Source: Lithodes maja
Lineage: Eukaryota > Arthropoda > Malacostraca > Decapoda > Lithodidae
DNA length: 64,000 nucleotides
Assembly (NCBI GenBank): GCA_037953745.1
Contig: JBAKBP010010420.1
Span: 1 to 64,000, forward strand
Direction: 5' to 3'
In this document: one piece after another, positions 50,646 through 61,243 of the stretch
Layout: each line of letters begins with the position of its first letter
Numbering within the stretch: position 1 is the first letter of the stretch
Program-made: the position numbers and the translations under genes
The notes under the pieces: model-generated
Seen by the model: only the letters and a program-made list of their open reading frames with translations
What the model was told of the DNA's origin: nothing
The model's database searches: none

Positions 50646-52149
50646 TATGTCTTATTTGGTCTTTTTTTAATCTATGAATCAATTCTAATACGATGGAATT
50701 GAAAACAATATTACCCTTCTATCACACAAATAATAAAATGAAAAAGAGAGTAAATAAAAATGCCTCCTTTGTCTTTCAGAAACATAAGTCCGTCTCGTAT
50801 ATGTTAGTATTTTATCGCTCGCTCGCCCCTAGCCACTCTCTCTCTATCTATTTATCTCTCTAATGCATCTACGTAACTCCCTTATACATTAACATAACTA
50901 TGTCTTATTTGGACTTTTTGTAATCTTTGAATAATTTCTAATGCAATGGAATTGAAAACAATATTATCCTTCTAGCACACAAATAATAACATGAAAAAGA
51001 GTCAATATAAAAGTCTCCTTTGTCTTTTTAGAACCAATTAAGTCCGTCTCATAATAGTTCGTGTTTATCGCTCACTCCCCCTCTGTAACTCTCTCTTTCT
51101 ATCTATCTATCTCTCTAATGCATCTACGTAACTCCCTTATACATTAACATAACTATGTCTTATTTGGACTTTTTGTAATCTTTGAATCATTTCTAATGCA
51201 ATGGAATTGAAAAATATAATATCGGACATTTTCCGAAAACTTATATAAACTCCCACAACATCAGAGACTGTCGGAACGATGACGGAAATGTCCGAAATAC
51301 CGAAGTGCATGTCCGAGAGGCCGTAGCCAGTCCGACTAGTACGGGTTTCCGACTTCTAGAGGTCCGAGATGGCGAGGGTTTACTGTATGTCTTATTTGGA
51401 CTTTTTTGTAATCTTTGAATCATTTCTAATGGGATGGAATTGAAAAATATAATATCCTTCTAGCACATAGATAAACAATAAATAAGATAGTAAAAAAAAA
51501 AAAAATCAACCCTCCCCTCCGTCTAGGCGCCGAGCTTCCCAAACGGGAGATTTACGTTGATAGATTTTTTTTTTTTTTTCCCACGGTATACACAAAATGA
51601 TGGGGAAATATTATAACATGTTTTTAATTGACATTTGTGTCGTTTTTGCTGATTATGAGTTGGTGGAAAAAAAAATCTTTAATTCCATCATATCGGAAAT
51701 GATTCACAGATTATATAGAGACCAAATAATATACACTTTTAAGTGTGTTCAATAGTTTTGCATTATCAATAGGGTGTAGCACAAGGGATTACCAGGATTT
51801 ATTTCAGGTACAGTAAAAAAAAGGATGCATAACAGTTAAATGTCACGATCCGGACATCTGTACTCAACACCGGATTTTTCTCAAGGAATTTCCGGATTAC
51901 ATCCGGACTGGACAGTATTTAGCAGCAACGGACATTTAGCAGGAACGGACAGGTGCTTGCACGCATTTGTCCGTTGAATGGAGGTTGGAGTGTACTGTAC
52001 TATAGAATTCACGTAAATCTCAAAATGTAGCCCTTACTTGTATCTGTAGACTGGCATTGAGTAGACCTCTCTAGGGCAACTGGTTCAGGTGTGATGATGA
52101 TTTCCGTGGAGAGAGTTTTGATGCGGATTTAGACATATCGGACACTTTG

Positions 52150-52690
52150 GAATATATTAACAAGTTCTTTAGCGGAATGTATGCAATGGCCGGGAATATG
52201 AAAGTTGCTCTGAACTACTTGGATGAGAACATGTTAGCGAAAATTATAAAAAGTATGATTAGACCAAGATTGGAGTATGCAGTTACTAGATTGGTTCCAA
52301 GTCTCAGAGAACTGCCATATGAAGGGAGGCTAGACAAATTAAATCTACCGAGTCTAAAAGAGAGGCGAGAGAGAGGAGACATGATAATGATGTACAAATG
52401 CACCCTAGGGCTGGAGAGGCTGGATAGGGAGGATATAATAATTATGGATACAGGAATAACTAGAGTCCACAGCTACAAAGTAAAAGGACCTACCTGCAAG
52501 AACGATATCAGGAAGTTTAGCTTCCCCTATAGATGTACTGTATTGACAAATGGAATAGGCTGGAGGAGGAGGTGGTAGGGGCAAGGAACATCCATATTTT
52601 CAAGAAAAAATTGTATGAAAGTAGACTGAGAGACGGGAAAACACGAGCTTAGCTCAACTGCTGTAAACTACAATTAGGTAAATACTCATT
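52150..52690 (+). pseudogene. CR1-like LINE 3' fragment
   Basis: It encodes NMKVALNYLDENMLAKIIKS, then RLVPSLRELPYEGRLDKLNL and RRERGDMIMMYKC, with the segment around VVWSPHLKKH deleted in frame compared with the copy at 53575. Ends ...AATTAGGTAAATAC near 52685. Confidence 0.8.
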
Positions 52691-52946
52691 TTCGCTCTAA
52701 CTGGCAATGGCGGGCAAGGTCGGATTTCTTCTTGTTGTTGAGGCTTGGCGGCGCTCCGATCGGCTTTGTTTACAAACGTTTCGGCGTGCGGCTTTCAAAG
52801 CACGCTTAAGGACGCTTTCAAGCGTAGGATTTTAAAAGGACGCCCGGGCTCCGGGCCTTCGAAAGGTGCGTCCTTTTAAAATGCTGCCCGGGCAGGAAGG
52901 GTTAACCCTTAGCCGACAGTGACCATCATATGACGGGAGAGAGAAT
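52691..52946. other. GC-rich segment with a long hairpin and a TTAA terminus
   Basis: Contains a perfect 15 bp stem at 52829-52843 and 52868-52882 (ATTTTAAAAGGACGC), then GGCAGGAAGGGTTAACCC at 52891-52908. The GGGTTAA end looks like the right end of another TTAA-type element, but no left end is clear. Confidence 0.5.
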
Positions 52947-53235
52947 ATTTATTAGTGGCCCCTCCATCATTGACGATATGCCTTATACAGTAATGGCTCT
53001 CTTTGAACCCCAGAGTCAGCTGTTCAAATCATCCGCCCCGGAGCGTAGAGACCAATTAATCGTAAGCATACGCTCATAATTACTTACGGACTCGCCCTTA
53101 TGATGCGGATGCCACTACGAAAAAAGAAATTGAAAAATAATAAAAAGAAAAAGATTAGAACTCTTATCTGATTTACGCTACCCGTAGTGCAGATGCTTTG
53201 CTTAGCGTGGGTTCGCATCTAGACGCTGCACGTCA
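52947..53235 (+). repeat. Solo DIRS-type ITR 1
   Basis: It begins ATTTATTAGTGGCCCCTCCA then TCATTGACGATATGCC, as at the 5' end of copies A and B, but soon diverges (a different DIRS subfamily). It ends near GACGCTGCACGTCAACTTCC. No DIRS genes follow. Confidence 0.7.
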
Positions 53236-53475
53236 ACTTCCTTCACGCTCCGGAAGTCAGCGCCGAGCGGACGTGTATCCTGACCTCTCTTCATTCGTCA
53301 CTCATCAGTCCGGATAGTGAGTCGTTTGCTCATTTGTACTAATCTGAGATGTTCCAGAGTAGGTTTAGTTTAGTTAGGTCGGGCGTGCTGATAGGCGCGA
53401 CCCCCAGGAGTTGTGTTTAGGGTGCTTTTTTGTGGTGGCCTCTCCTCGGGTCAGTATAAGACGGGGACGGGATTG
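53236..53475. other. Unassigned spacer after the solo ITR
   Basis: About 240 bp; may be leader of the same DIRS subfamily (compare GAGTCGTTTGCTCATTTGTA here with the similar words near 61395). No gene seen. Confidence 0.4.
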
Positions 53476-53574
53476 TTGTATTTACCTAATTTACCTAATT
53501 TACCTAATTTACCTAATTTACCTAATTGTAGTTTACAGGAGTTGAGCTAAGCTCGTGTTGTCCCGTCTCTCACT

Positions 53575-55548
53575 CTACTTTTTATCCAATTTTTTCTTGA
53601 AAATATGGATGTTCCTTGCCCCTACCACCTCCTCCTCCAGCCCATTCCATTTGTCAATACATCTATAGGGGAAGCTAAACTTCCTGATATCGTTCTTGCA
53701 GGTAGGTCTTTTTACTTTGTAGCTGTGGCCTCTAGTTATTCCTGTATCCATAATTAATATATCCTCCCTATCCAGCCTCTCCAGCCCCCGGGTACATTTG
53801 TACATCATTATCATGTCTCCCCTCTCTCTCCTCTCTTTTAGACTCGGTAGATTTAATTTGTCTAGCCTCCCTTCATATGGCAGTTCTCTGAGACTTGGAA
53901 CCAATCTAGTGACTGCTCTCTGGATTCTTTCTAACTTGTGAATATGCTTCTTTAGATGCGGGGACCACACCACTGCTGCATACTCCAATCTTGGTTTAAT
54001 CATACTCTTCATAATTTTCGCTACCATGGTCTCATCCAAGTAGTTCAGAGCAACTTTCATATTCCCGGCCTTGTTAATATGTTTCTCTGGCGACAAATTA
54101 TCTTGTATAATCAACCCTAAATCTTTTTCTTTTTCGGCCTTGCTAATTATATTATCTCCCATCCTGTACTCCCAATTTGGTCTATTCACACTTCTTCCCA
54201 TATTTAACACATGGCATTTACTTATATTAAATTTCATTTTCCACTTGGTGCTCCATTCGTATATTTTATCTAAATCCCCTTGCAGCTCCTCACAACTACT
54301 TTTATTTGTTATTTGTCTCATAATTTTTACGTCATCTGCAAACATTGACATGTAAGAGTTTATGCCTATCGGCAGGTCATTCACGTACATAAGGAACATG
54401 AGAGGTGCCAACACAGATCCCTGCGGCACACCACTCTCAACTTTCCGCCACGATGATTAAGTTCCTCTAATGTTGGTCCTCATTTCCCTATCTGTTAAAT
54501 AGCTCTCCATCCATTTCAGCAAACTCCCCCTGACACATCCTAGCATCTCAAGCTTAGATAACAATCTCTTATGTGGTACCTTATCGAATGCTTTGGAAAG
54601 GTCTAAGTAGACGCAGTCCACCCATCCGCCTCTTTCTTGGAGTACATCTATCACCCTACTGTAATAACATAGCAAACTGGTAACACAAGATGTCCCTTCT
54701 CTGAATCCAAATTGCTTTGGGGTTATTATCTTCTTTCTCTCCAACATTTTCATCCATCTCTTCCTAATTAGCTTTTCACAAATCTTGCATACAATACTAG
54801 TAAGTGAAACTGGTCTATAGTTTAGAGGGTCCTCAGGGTTTCCATTCTTGTATATCGGAATGATATTAGCTCTTTTCCATTCAACAGGAACCTGTCCTTT
54901 ATCTAAGGAAGCTTGAATTATGTCCCTCACTGGCTCCACTAATTGCTCTGCACACTCCTTTAAAACCCAGGCAGACACTTTATCCGGTCCCATAGCTTTC
55001 CTTACTTCAAGTCCTCTCATCGCAGATAACAGCTCATCTCTAGTTATTTCAATCTTACTAAGACCACTCTCCAGTACTCCCGCCTGTGGTTCGTCAAAAC
55101 CTTCCTCTCTAGTAAAAACTTACCCCAATTTGTTATTCATTACCTCACACATGTCCGATACATTTTCATACGTCCTAGCATCAACTCTTAATTTAGTAAT
55201 TTGTTTCTTTACCTTCAACTTACTGTTTATATATTTATAAAATAATCTAGGGTCACTTTCACATTTATTTACTATGTTCTTCTCATAGTTCATTTTAACT
55301 TGCCTAATTATGTTAACATATCTATTCCTCTCCTGTTTATATTTATTCCGATTACTCTCAGTGTTCCTTCTTCTTAATCTAGCCCAAGCTGCATCACGCC
55401 TACCCAAAGCTCTTTTGCATTTCAAATTAAACCAATCTTTCTGCTTAGTAAAATTTCCAGTTTTATATCTTGGGACAAACAGATTGGTTCCTTCTCTATA
55501 AATTTTGAGGAATCTACTATATTTACCTTGTACGTCCCGTTCCTTCAA
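53575..55548 (-). pseudogene. CR1-like LINE (copy 2) reverse transcriptase
   Basis: Three pieces: KERDVQGKYSRFLKIYREGT to the linker (55548-55120), KAMGPDKVSAWVLKECAEQ to YLDLSKAFDKVPHKRL and TDREMRTNIRG (55020-54457), and PQGSVLAPLMF with catalytic SMFADDVKIM through the C-terminus (54429-53575). Breaks near 55110 and 54440 are frameshifts or stops. Confidence 0.83.
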
Positions 55549-55565
55549 AATAAGATCCCAATCTA

Positions 55566-56869
55566 TCTATCTATCTATCTATTGCCTGACGCCGTGATCC
55601 CCGAAGGGGTGGCCACGAACGAACCGCCCCCATGCACCTCTGTTCCCAGTCAGTCGACGCCCCTCCCCCCAACCAGCACCGCCTTCATTCATGTAGTTCC
55701 TCACTCCATCCTTCCACCTCATATTCGGTCTACCTCTCCCCCTCTGTCCCTCCACCTCGCTCTCGTACACCCTCTTAGTCATTCTCTCGCTTTCCATACG
55801 TTCCATATGGCCGAACCATCTCAAGTTGTTCCTTTTCACACTTTCCAGCACATCTACCTCCACACCACACCTCCTTCTTACTTCCTCATTAGTCTGTCTA
55901 TCCCTCCATGTAATTCCACACGCACTCCTTAAGTAATTCATTTCCACTGCTCTCACTCTTGGTCTGAGTCTCTCAACCAACGTCCATGCTTCGCTTCCGT
56001 AAGTCAGTGTCGGGATTACCACACTGTCATGCAAGGACTTCTTCACTTCCATACTGACCACCCTATTTCTTGTTACTGCTTTTAGCGTTCCTACAACCCT
56101 CTTCCCCTGTTGTACCCTCTCCCGCACCTCTTCATCCATAGTCCCATCTTTACTCAACACACTGCCCAGATACTTAAAAGAGTTGACGATCTCCATAGCC
56201 TGACCGTTCAGCTTCACCTCACACTCTGTGACTTCACCCCTTTCGAAGACCATAACCTTGCTCTTCCCCGTATTTACCTTCAAATTCCGTTTTTCGCACA
56301 CTGTTCCAAACTCATTTACCAGACCCTGCAACTCCCATTCATTATCACTCATCAGAACTGTATCATCCGCAAACAGCAGTATAGGTAGCTTCCACTCAAT
56401 TCCCTCCCTTTTCAGCGATACACCAACATCCACTGCTCTTGATAGTATTTCTTTCATAACTCCATCCATATATACAGTAAACAACCACGGGGACATCACA
56501 CACCCCTGTTTCAAACCAACATTCAGGTCAAAGAACTCGCTCTGCTCACTCTCCACACGTACTGCCGCCTTTGCACCCTCATACATGCTCTTCACTGCTT
56601 TCAGCAACTTGCCCTCTACTCCGTATATTCTAAGTACTTTCCACAAACCTTCTCTATCCACTCTGTCATAGGCCTTCTCCAAGTCCATAAAGGCAACATA
56701 CACCTTTTGTTTCTTCTCCAGATACTTCTCCACAACACAATTCAGGGTAAAAATCTGATCTACACATCCTCTTCCCTTCCTAAAGCCTCCCTGCTCTTCG
56801 CCTATCCATTTCTCCGTTCTCACTCTCACTCTCTCAATCACTACCCTACTGTATACCTTCCCTACTACT
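55566..56869 (-). mobile_element. 5'-truncated RTE-like LINE inserted in the CR1-like LINE
   Basis: Flanked by TCCCAATCTA at 55556-55565 and 56870-56879 (10 bp target-site duplication). The 3' tail is (TAGA)n at about 55560-55581. Removing it rejoins the CR1 residues ...YLEGVDWE with KERDVQGKYSRF at 55548. Confidence 0.88.
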
Positions 56870-57756
56870 TCCCAATCTACTCCCTCTAAATATCTTTTCA
56901 AGGATACATAATCAGCTTTACTATAATTTAATCTGTCATTTATGTAGCTATTGTCTAATCTATTGGCATTACTCGAGGTCAACTTCCATTTTAGTAATAG
57001 GTGATCACTTTTACCTACAGGACATAGATAGTTTATATCACTAATTTCGTGAGGATCTTTTGTACAAATCAGATCGAGTTTAGAAGGTTCGTTATTACCC
57101 CTCATTCTTGTATTTTCCTTCACATGTAGTGCAAGTACATTTTCTGTAACCAACTCCACTAGCCGACTTCCCCAAGATCTCTGATTTGGCCCTGCATCTC
57201 CCAATTCCCAATCAACCTCACTACAGTTGAAATCTCCTACCAAGATCAATCGATTCTTCCTTAAAAGCAATCTTCTCAACGACTGAATCATATCCTCTAC
57301 CATCTCCTCAAACTCCAACTCCCTCCATGCTCTGGTCTTTGGTGGCATGTAAGCTACTGCTATGTCTAGCTTTTTTCCTTCTATATCATTGAGTTCAACT
57401 GCCATTATTTCTGCCTTGTCATTATTTAACTCCACGTGCTTTGCTGTCATAGGGTTCTTAACTAATACTGCCACTCCACCTCCCCTTTTACCCTTTCTAT
57501 CATATCTCCATATATTATATCCTTCACTAAACACTATGTTGCTGTCAAAGTCCTGGTTCAGCTTTGTCTCTGTCAAACAGACTATCTGTGGTTGATCTTT
57601 TCTTAATATATTATCTAACTCTACCTTTTTACTGTTTATTCCATCTATATTAGTGTAGTAGCACAGTATATTTGAATCTACCTCCTTGTTTCTCTTCCCT
57701 CTCTGCCTCCTACCAGGTTCACCTCCTCCTCCATCCCTTCCCTGACCCAGTTCCAC
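55579..57756 (-). CDS. 725-codon chimeric ORF: CR1 endonuclease joined to RTE reverse transcriptase
   Basis: One frame from 57756 (GTG; no ATG at this edge) to a stop at 55579. Residues 1 to about 295 are a CR1-family endonuclease: YYTNIDGINSKKVELDN, CLTETKLNQ, GGGVAVLV, LILVGDFNCSEVDWE, SKLDLICTKDP, GKSDHLLLKW. From about 296 they are an RTE-like RT: EQGGFRKGRGCVDQIF, FMDLEKAYDRVDREGL, GLKQGCVMSPWLF, catalytic LFADDTVLM, then LRWFGHMERMESERMTKRVY and the family's native C-terminus. The joint coincides with the insertion site at 56869, so an insertion created it. Both halves keep their catalytic motifs. Confidence 0.85.
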   Translation of the reverse strand: MELGQGRDGGGGEPGRRQRGKRNKEVDSNILCYYTNIDGINSKKVELDNILRKDQPQIVCLTETKLNQDFDSNIVFSEGYNIWRYDRKGKRGGGVAVLVKNPMTAKHVELNNDKAEIMAVELNDIEGKKLDIAVAYMPPKTRAWRELEFEEMVEDMIQSLRRLLLRKNRLILVGDFNCSEVDWELGDAGPNQRSWGSRLVELVTENVLALHVKENTRMRGNNEPSKLDLICTKDPHEISDINYLCPVGKSDHLLLKWKLTSSNANRLDNSYINDRLNYSKADYVSLKRYLEGVDWEVVGKVYSRVVIERVRVRTEKWIGEEQGGFRKGRGCVDQIFTLNCVVEKYLEKKQKVYVAFMDLEKAYDRVDREGLWKVLRIYGVEGKLLKAVKSMYEGAKAAVRVESEQSEFFDLNVGLKQGCVMSPWLFTVYMDGVMKEILSRAVDVGVSLKREGIEWKLPILLFADDTVLMSDNEWELQGLVNEFGTVCEKRNLKVNTGKSKVMVFERGEVTECEVKLNGQAMEIVNSFKYLGSVLSKDGTMDEEVRERVQQGKRVVGTLKAVTRNRVVSMEVKKSLHDSVVIPTLTYGSEAWTLVERLRPRVRAVEMNYLRSACGITWRDRQTNEEVRRRCGVEVDVLESVKRNNLRWFGHMERMESERMTKRVYESEVEGQRGRGRPNMRWKDGVRNYMNEGGAGWGEGRRLTGNRGAWGRFVRGHPFGDHGVRQ

Positions 57757-57870
57757 CTCCCCCGCTAATTCTATTCTCCTCCCCCCTCTCTCTCCCTCTG
57801 TTCCACCCTCTCCACCACATCCTGGCTCTCTCTCTGTGTTTTACTTTCTCCTCTAGTTGTAGCCTTACGA

Positions 57871-58075
57871 GTTAGGATTAGAGGCTTTTTATTATTCCAA
57901 TGGCAACGCTTTTCGACCACCTTTCTGGTGGGTTAAGCGTTTTTTGTTTTTCGTCGGCAGAAGCTTTAGTTTAGGGTTGCTTTACTTAGTAAAGACCTTT
58001 GCTTCTGGTTTCTGCGTTGTCGTCCCTGCATTCCTGTCGTCGAGATGGAGGAGGGTGCTGGCTCTTCCTGGAGGT
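57871..58075. other. Unassigned spacer
   Basis: About 200 bp without recognisable coding or repeat signal beyond a short TTTTTTATTATT stretch. Confidence 0.4.
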
Positions 58076-59722
58076 AAGTTTCTTACAGTTTCTTACAGTA
58101 GATCCTCTGGAAAAAGGCAAACTAGGCCTGTGTATCCAGCTCAGTACCAGTACTTGCACTGCTGCGGTCGTTCACGGTGTTGGCGGCGGCGGTAGCAGAC
58201 GCAAATTTGTTACTATTCTGTATTTTTGCTTTATAATCAAACTTCAAATCTTGTCTTCCCCATGCTTTATCAAGATTACTTTCAAACTCCCTTATTGATT
58301 CGGAATCGACTACATACTGGGGCAGTGCGTTCCACTCATTTACCACTCTTATCACAAAATGAGTTCTTTGCCTTCTCAAGCCTATTTCTTTCTTTGTAAA
58401 TTTTCTTTGAGTGCCCTCTTGTTCTTGTTGCCTCCCGCATCAAGAAGATACCTTCACACACATCCTCATCATACTTTCCTGACACTATCTTAAAAGTCTC
58501 TATCATATCCTTCCTGAAAGATCGGAGACAGAGGGTGCTGGTGAATGGAATAGGCTCGGGGTGGAGGGAAATTACAAGTGGGGTTCCTCAGGGATATGTG
58601 TTGGGACCACTACTGTTCGTTATATTTATCAACGACTTACCTGAAGTTATAACTAATGGAAGTGAGGTATACCTGTATGCGGATGACACTAAGCTGTATA
58701 GAAGAGTGAGGAGTAAGGAAGATGTGGGTTTGCTTCAAGGAGATGTGGAGGGCATGAAGGGATGGTCTGAGTATTGGTTAATGCCTTTTCATCCAAAAAA
58801 ATGCAAGTACTGTACATGCGGATTGGGACAAGCAAGATAGACAAGGTAGGATACAGTATGTATGAAGCGATGGAGGAAGTGAATGCATAAAAGGATATAG
58901 GAGTAGTGATAGACAATAAGTTAAATTTCTCAGAACATTTAGCGGAAAAGATAAACAAAGCCAATAGAATTGTAGGGCTGATAAGGAGGACATCTGTGTC
59001 ACTTGACGAAGAAATCTTCAGGAATCTCTATACAGCGTTGGTTAGGCCGCACCTGGAATATGCGAACCAGGTGTGGGCTCCATATATGGTAAAGGATATA
59101 GAAGCAGTGGAGAAAGTGCAGAGGAGAGCTAGCAAGCTAGTACCAATGTTGAAGAACGCGGGCTATGAGCAGAGGTTGAGGACACTGGCATATAGGAGAA
59201 AGAGAGGGGATATGATAGAGACTTTTAATATAGTGTCAGGAAAGTATGATGAGGATGTGTGTGAAGGTATCTTCTTGATGCGGGAGGGAACAAGAACGAG
59301 AGGACACTCAAAGAAAATTTACAAAGAAAGAAATAGGCTTGAGAAGGCAAAGAACTCATTTTGTGATAAGAGTGGTAAATGAGTGGAACGCACTGCCCCA
59401 GTATGTAGTCGATTCCGAATCAATAAGGGAGTTTGAAAGTAATCTTGATAAAGCATGGGGAAGACAAGATTTGAAGTTTGATTATAAAGCAAAAATACAG
59501 AATAGTAAAAATGTTGCGTCTGCTACCGCCGCCGCCAACACCGTGAACGACCGCAGCAGTGCAAGTACTGGTACTGAGCTGGATACACAGGCCTAGTTTG
59601 CCTTTTTCCACAGGATCTACTGTAAGAAACTGTAAGAATATCCCCTCTCTTTCTCCTATATGCCAGTGTCGGAAGCCCCAGTGTCCTCAACCTCTGCTCA
59701 TAGCCCGCGTTCTTCAACGAGT
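58076..59722 (-). mobile_element. CR1-like LINE (second family), minus copy split by a plus copy
   Basis: Two minus pieces: 59722-59638 (KNAGYEQRLRTLGLPTLAYR, KRGDI) and 58507-58076 (IETFK to the C-terminus NSFCDK, VVNEWNALPQYVVDSESIRE and the 3' tail of AAACTGTAAG units). They are contiguous in the protein, so the plus copy between them (58508-59637) was inserted later. Confidence 0.8.
58508..59637 (+). pseudogene. CR1-like LINE (second family), plus copy, 5'-truncated
   Basis: Starts FLKDRRQRVLVNGIGSGWRE, has GVPQGYVLGPLLFVIFINDL, catalytic LYADDTKLY and an in-frame TAA after EEVNA at 58888, then IDNKLNFSEHLAEKINKANR to the C-terminus and a tail of ACTGTAAGA units. A short deletion between GACACTGG repeats removes GLPTL. 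Flanking ATATCC at both joins is a 6 bp target-site duplication. Confidence 0.82.
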
Positions 59723-59810
59723 AAGAGTAATTCGTCGATTTCGTTGTTATTCTACTTGCCCTAGGCCTTGTGGCCAGCCTCTCAGTAGGGTCTGTTTATG
59801 GCTAGGATGT
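59723..59810. other. Unassigned spacer
   Basis: About 90 bp with no recognisable feature. Confidence 0.4.
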
Positions 59811-60017
59811 TTTTATTAGTGGCCCCTCCATCATTGACGATATGCCTATTAATATAATTGCTCTCTTTCAAGCACCCACGGTCAGCCTGTTTGAAACACC
59901 CGCCTCAGGGGAAAGAGTACTAACATCATAAGTGTAACGCTAATTCTCTAACGTCTTTATGATTGGGTACTCACTACGAAAACAAATCATAAAAAATAAA
60001 AATTAACTTAATAATTG

Positions 60018-60511
60018 TTATACCCATCAGACCCGGGAGAGCTCTTAAACACCCATAAAAAACTCGGTCCGCGCAACCCGGAAGGGCTCTGAGGCCCCCA
60101 GTGCTTGAAAGCCTGTGAGCTTGGTGTGCGAGGCGTCCGTCCGACGCATGTAAACAACAGCCGGCTGGACCGACGCCCCGCATCTCCCGCCACAAGAAGG
60201 AGCCCGTCGCTTGTTCGTGTGTGCCTGTATGTTATTGTTAAGTATCGAAAAGTAGTGTAAAGTGGCTGTTTTTGCCATAAAGTTATCTCCAATGAAATCA
60301 TCATCACAACTGAACCAGTTGACTTAGAGAGCTCTACTTAACGCCATTCTACAGGTACGAAACACATCTACGCTTGGGGATGCGCGGGAATGCGGAAGCA
60401 AGCCAAATAACAAAGATGCGGTAGCCTAGGCGTAGACGTTTTTCGGCCAAAACCCCCGGGTTTCGGGGAATATATATATAATACTGTACATAGCCGGGGC
60501 TGGAGGGTTAA
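60018..60511. mobile_element. piggyBac-type TTAA MITE, copy 3
   Basis: Right end CCGGGGCTGGAGGG then TTAA (60508-60511). At the left the expected TTAA reads TTAT (60018-60021), followed by ACCCATCAGACCCGGG, probably a mutated end. The interior matches copies 1 and 2, including two CTCT...CCC units and the TTGGTGTGCGAGGCGTCCGT segment. Confidence 0.8.
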
Positions 60512-61243
60512 TCCGCAGAGTGCCAGACAATTATTGACCCTATGCATCTGCCAGTGCCAGAGGATTTTTTATTTTGATTTTTTTGGCTAAATCTATCAAG
60601 TTGGGTGAGAAAGGAAGGATAATGGTAAAAAACCACTCCTCTTGTCCATTTTCGCCAGAAATCAGGTCCCCGATGGTCCCGAATGTAGCTGAAATTTTCA
60701 GAGTAAATCATCGACTTTTATGGTATCGGAACGTATAGGTAGGAGGGTGGTGGGAGAGTGGTTTGGGGGATGGTGGGGGGAAGGTAGAAGCGTAATTGAC
60801 TCATGTTACAAATATGAAGCCGATTGGTGAGGTAGTTTCGCCACCACAGATTTTCCTTTTTTTCCTTTTCTTCGTACGGATACGCTGGAAGTGGGTGGTG
60901 GGAGGCGGTTGGGGGTGTGGTGGGGGGAAGGCAGAAGGGTAAGGGACTTGTCACACAAATATGGAACCGATTGGTGCAGTCGTTTCGCCGCCACAGATTT
61001 ATCTTTTTTTTTCCTTGTGAGGCGACCGATAGTCAGCGAGTGGGAGGGGGGAGGGGGTTGTGTTGGTGGTGGCAAGAAGCCAGAAGGGTACATTCAAGGG
61101 TATATGTGGTAGAAATATGAAAGCCATAGGTGCAGTCGTTTCGCTGCTACGATTTTTTTTCGGCGAGTCCGTATATATACGGACCTGGCACTGAGCGTGA
61201 CAAGACCCTAGTCCGTATATATACAGACCTGGCACTCAGCGGG
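60512..61243. mobile_element. Second TTAA MITE family, 732 bp
   Basis: Flanked by TTAA at 60508-60511 (shared with the previous MITE) and 61244-61247. Inverted ends TCCGCAGAGTGCCAG and, on the other strand, CCCGCTGAGTGCCAG. The interior holds about three tandem units of 150 bp (see separate entry). No coding capacity. Confidence 0.82.
60720..61160. repeat. Three tandem units of about 150 bp inside the 732 bp MITE
   Basis: The word AATATGxAxCCxATxGGTG followed by TTTCGCxxCxACAGATTTT occurs at about 60809, 60957 and 61114. Each is preceded by a G-rich stretch (GGTGGGAGGCGGTTGGGGG type). Spacings are 148 and 157 bp. Confidence 0.8.

Larger units (their letters stand above)
48990..51385. mobile_element. 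Tigger-like non-autonomous element 3 (middle)
   Basis: Ends CAGTAAACCCTCGCTATCTC and CAGTAAACCCTCGCCATCTC; TA at 48988-48989 and 51386-51387. It is inserted in the satellite word ACATAAC-TA-TGTCTTATTTGG of element 4 and itself carries element 2. No transposase ORF. Confidence 0.87.
48022..51992. mobile_element. Tigger-like non-autonomous element 4 (outermost of three)
   Basis: Ends CACTCGAACCTCCATTCAAC on the left and CACTCCAACCTCCATTCAAC on the other strand at the right; TA at 48020-48021 and 51993-51994. 3971 bp including nested elements 3 and 2. Its own sequence has units of the 250-265 bp satellite (words near 48140, 48531, 48796). Confidence 0.87.
53476..57870 (-). mobile_element. CR1-like LINE (copy 2) interrupted by an RTE-like LINE
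   Basis: Minus-strand CR1-like element of the same family as 40746-44532. The 3' tail has five to six AATTAGGTAA units at 53476-53530, then RT C-terminus, RT, the EN/RT linker, an RTE-like insertion (55566-56869), and EN up to about 57760. ORF1 is largely missing. Confidence 0.82.

Noticed and set aside
58076..59637. Twin-priming inversion of one LINE insertion
   Set aside because: Both oriented parts reach their own 3' tail and a 6 bp duplication flanks the plus copy, so it is a second insertion.
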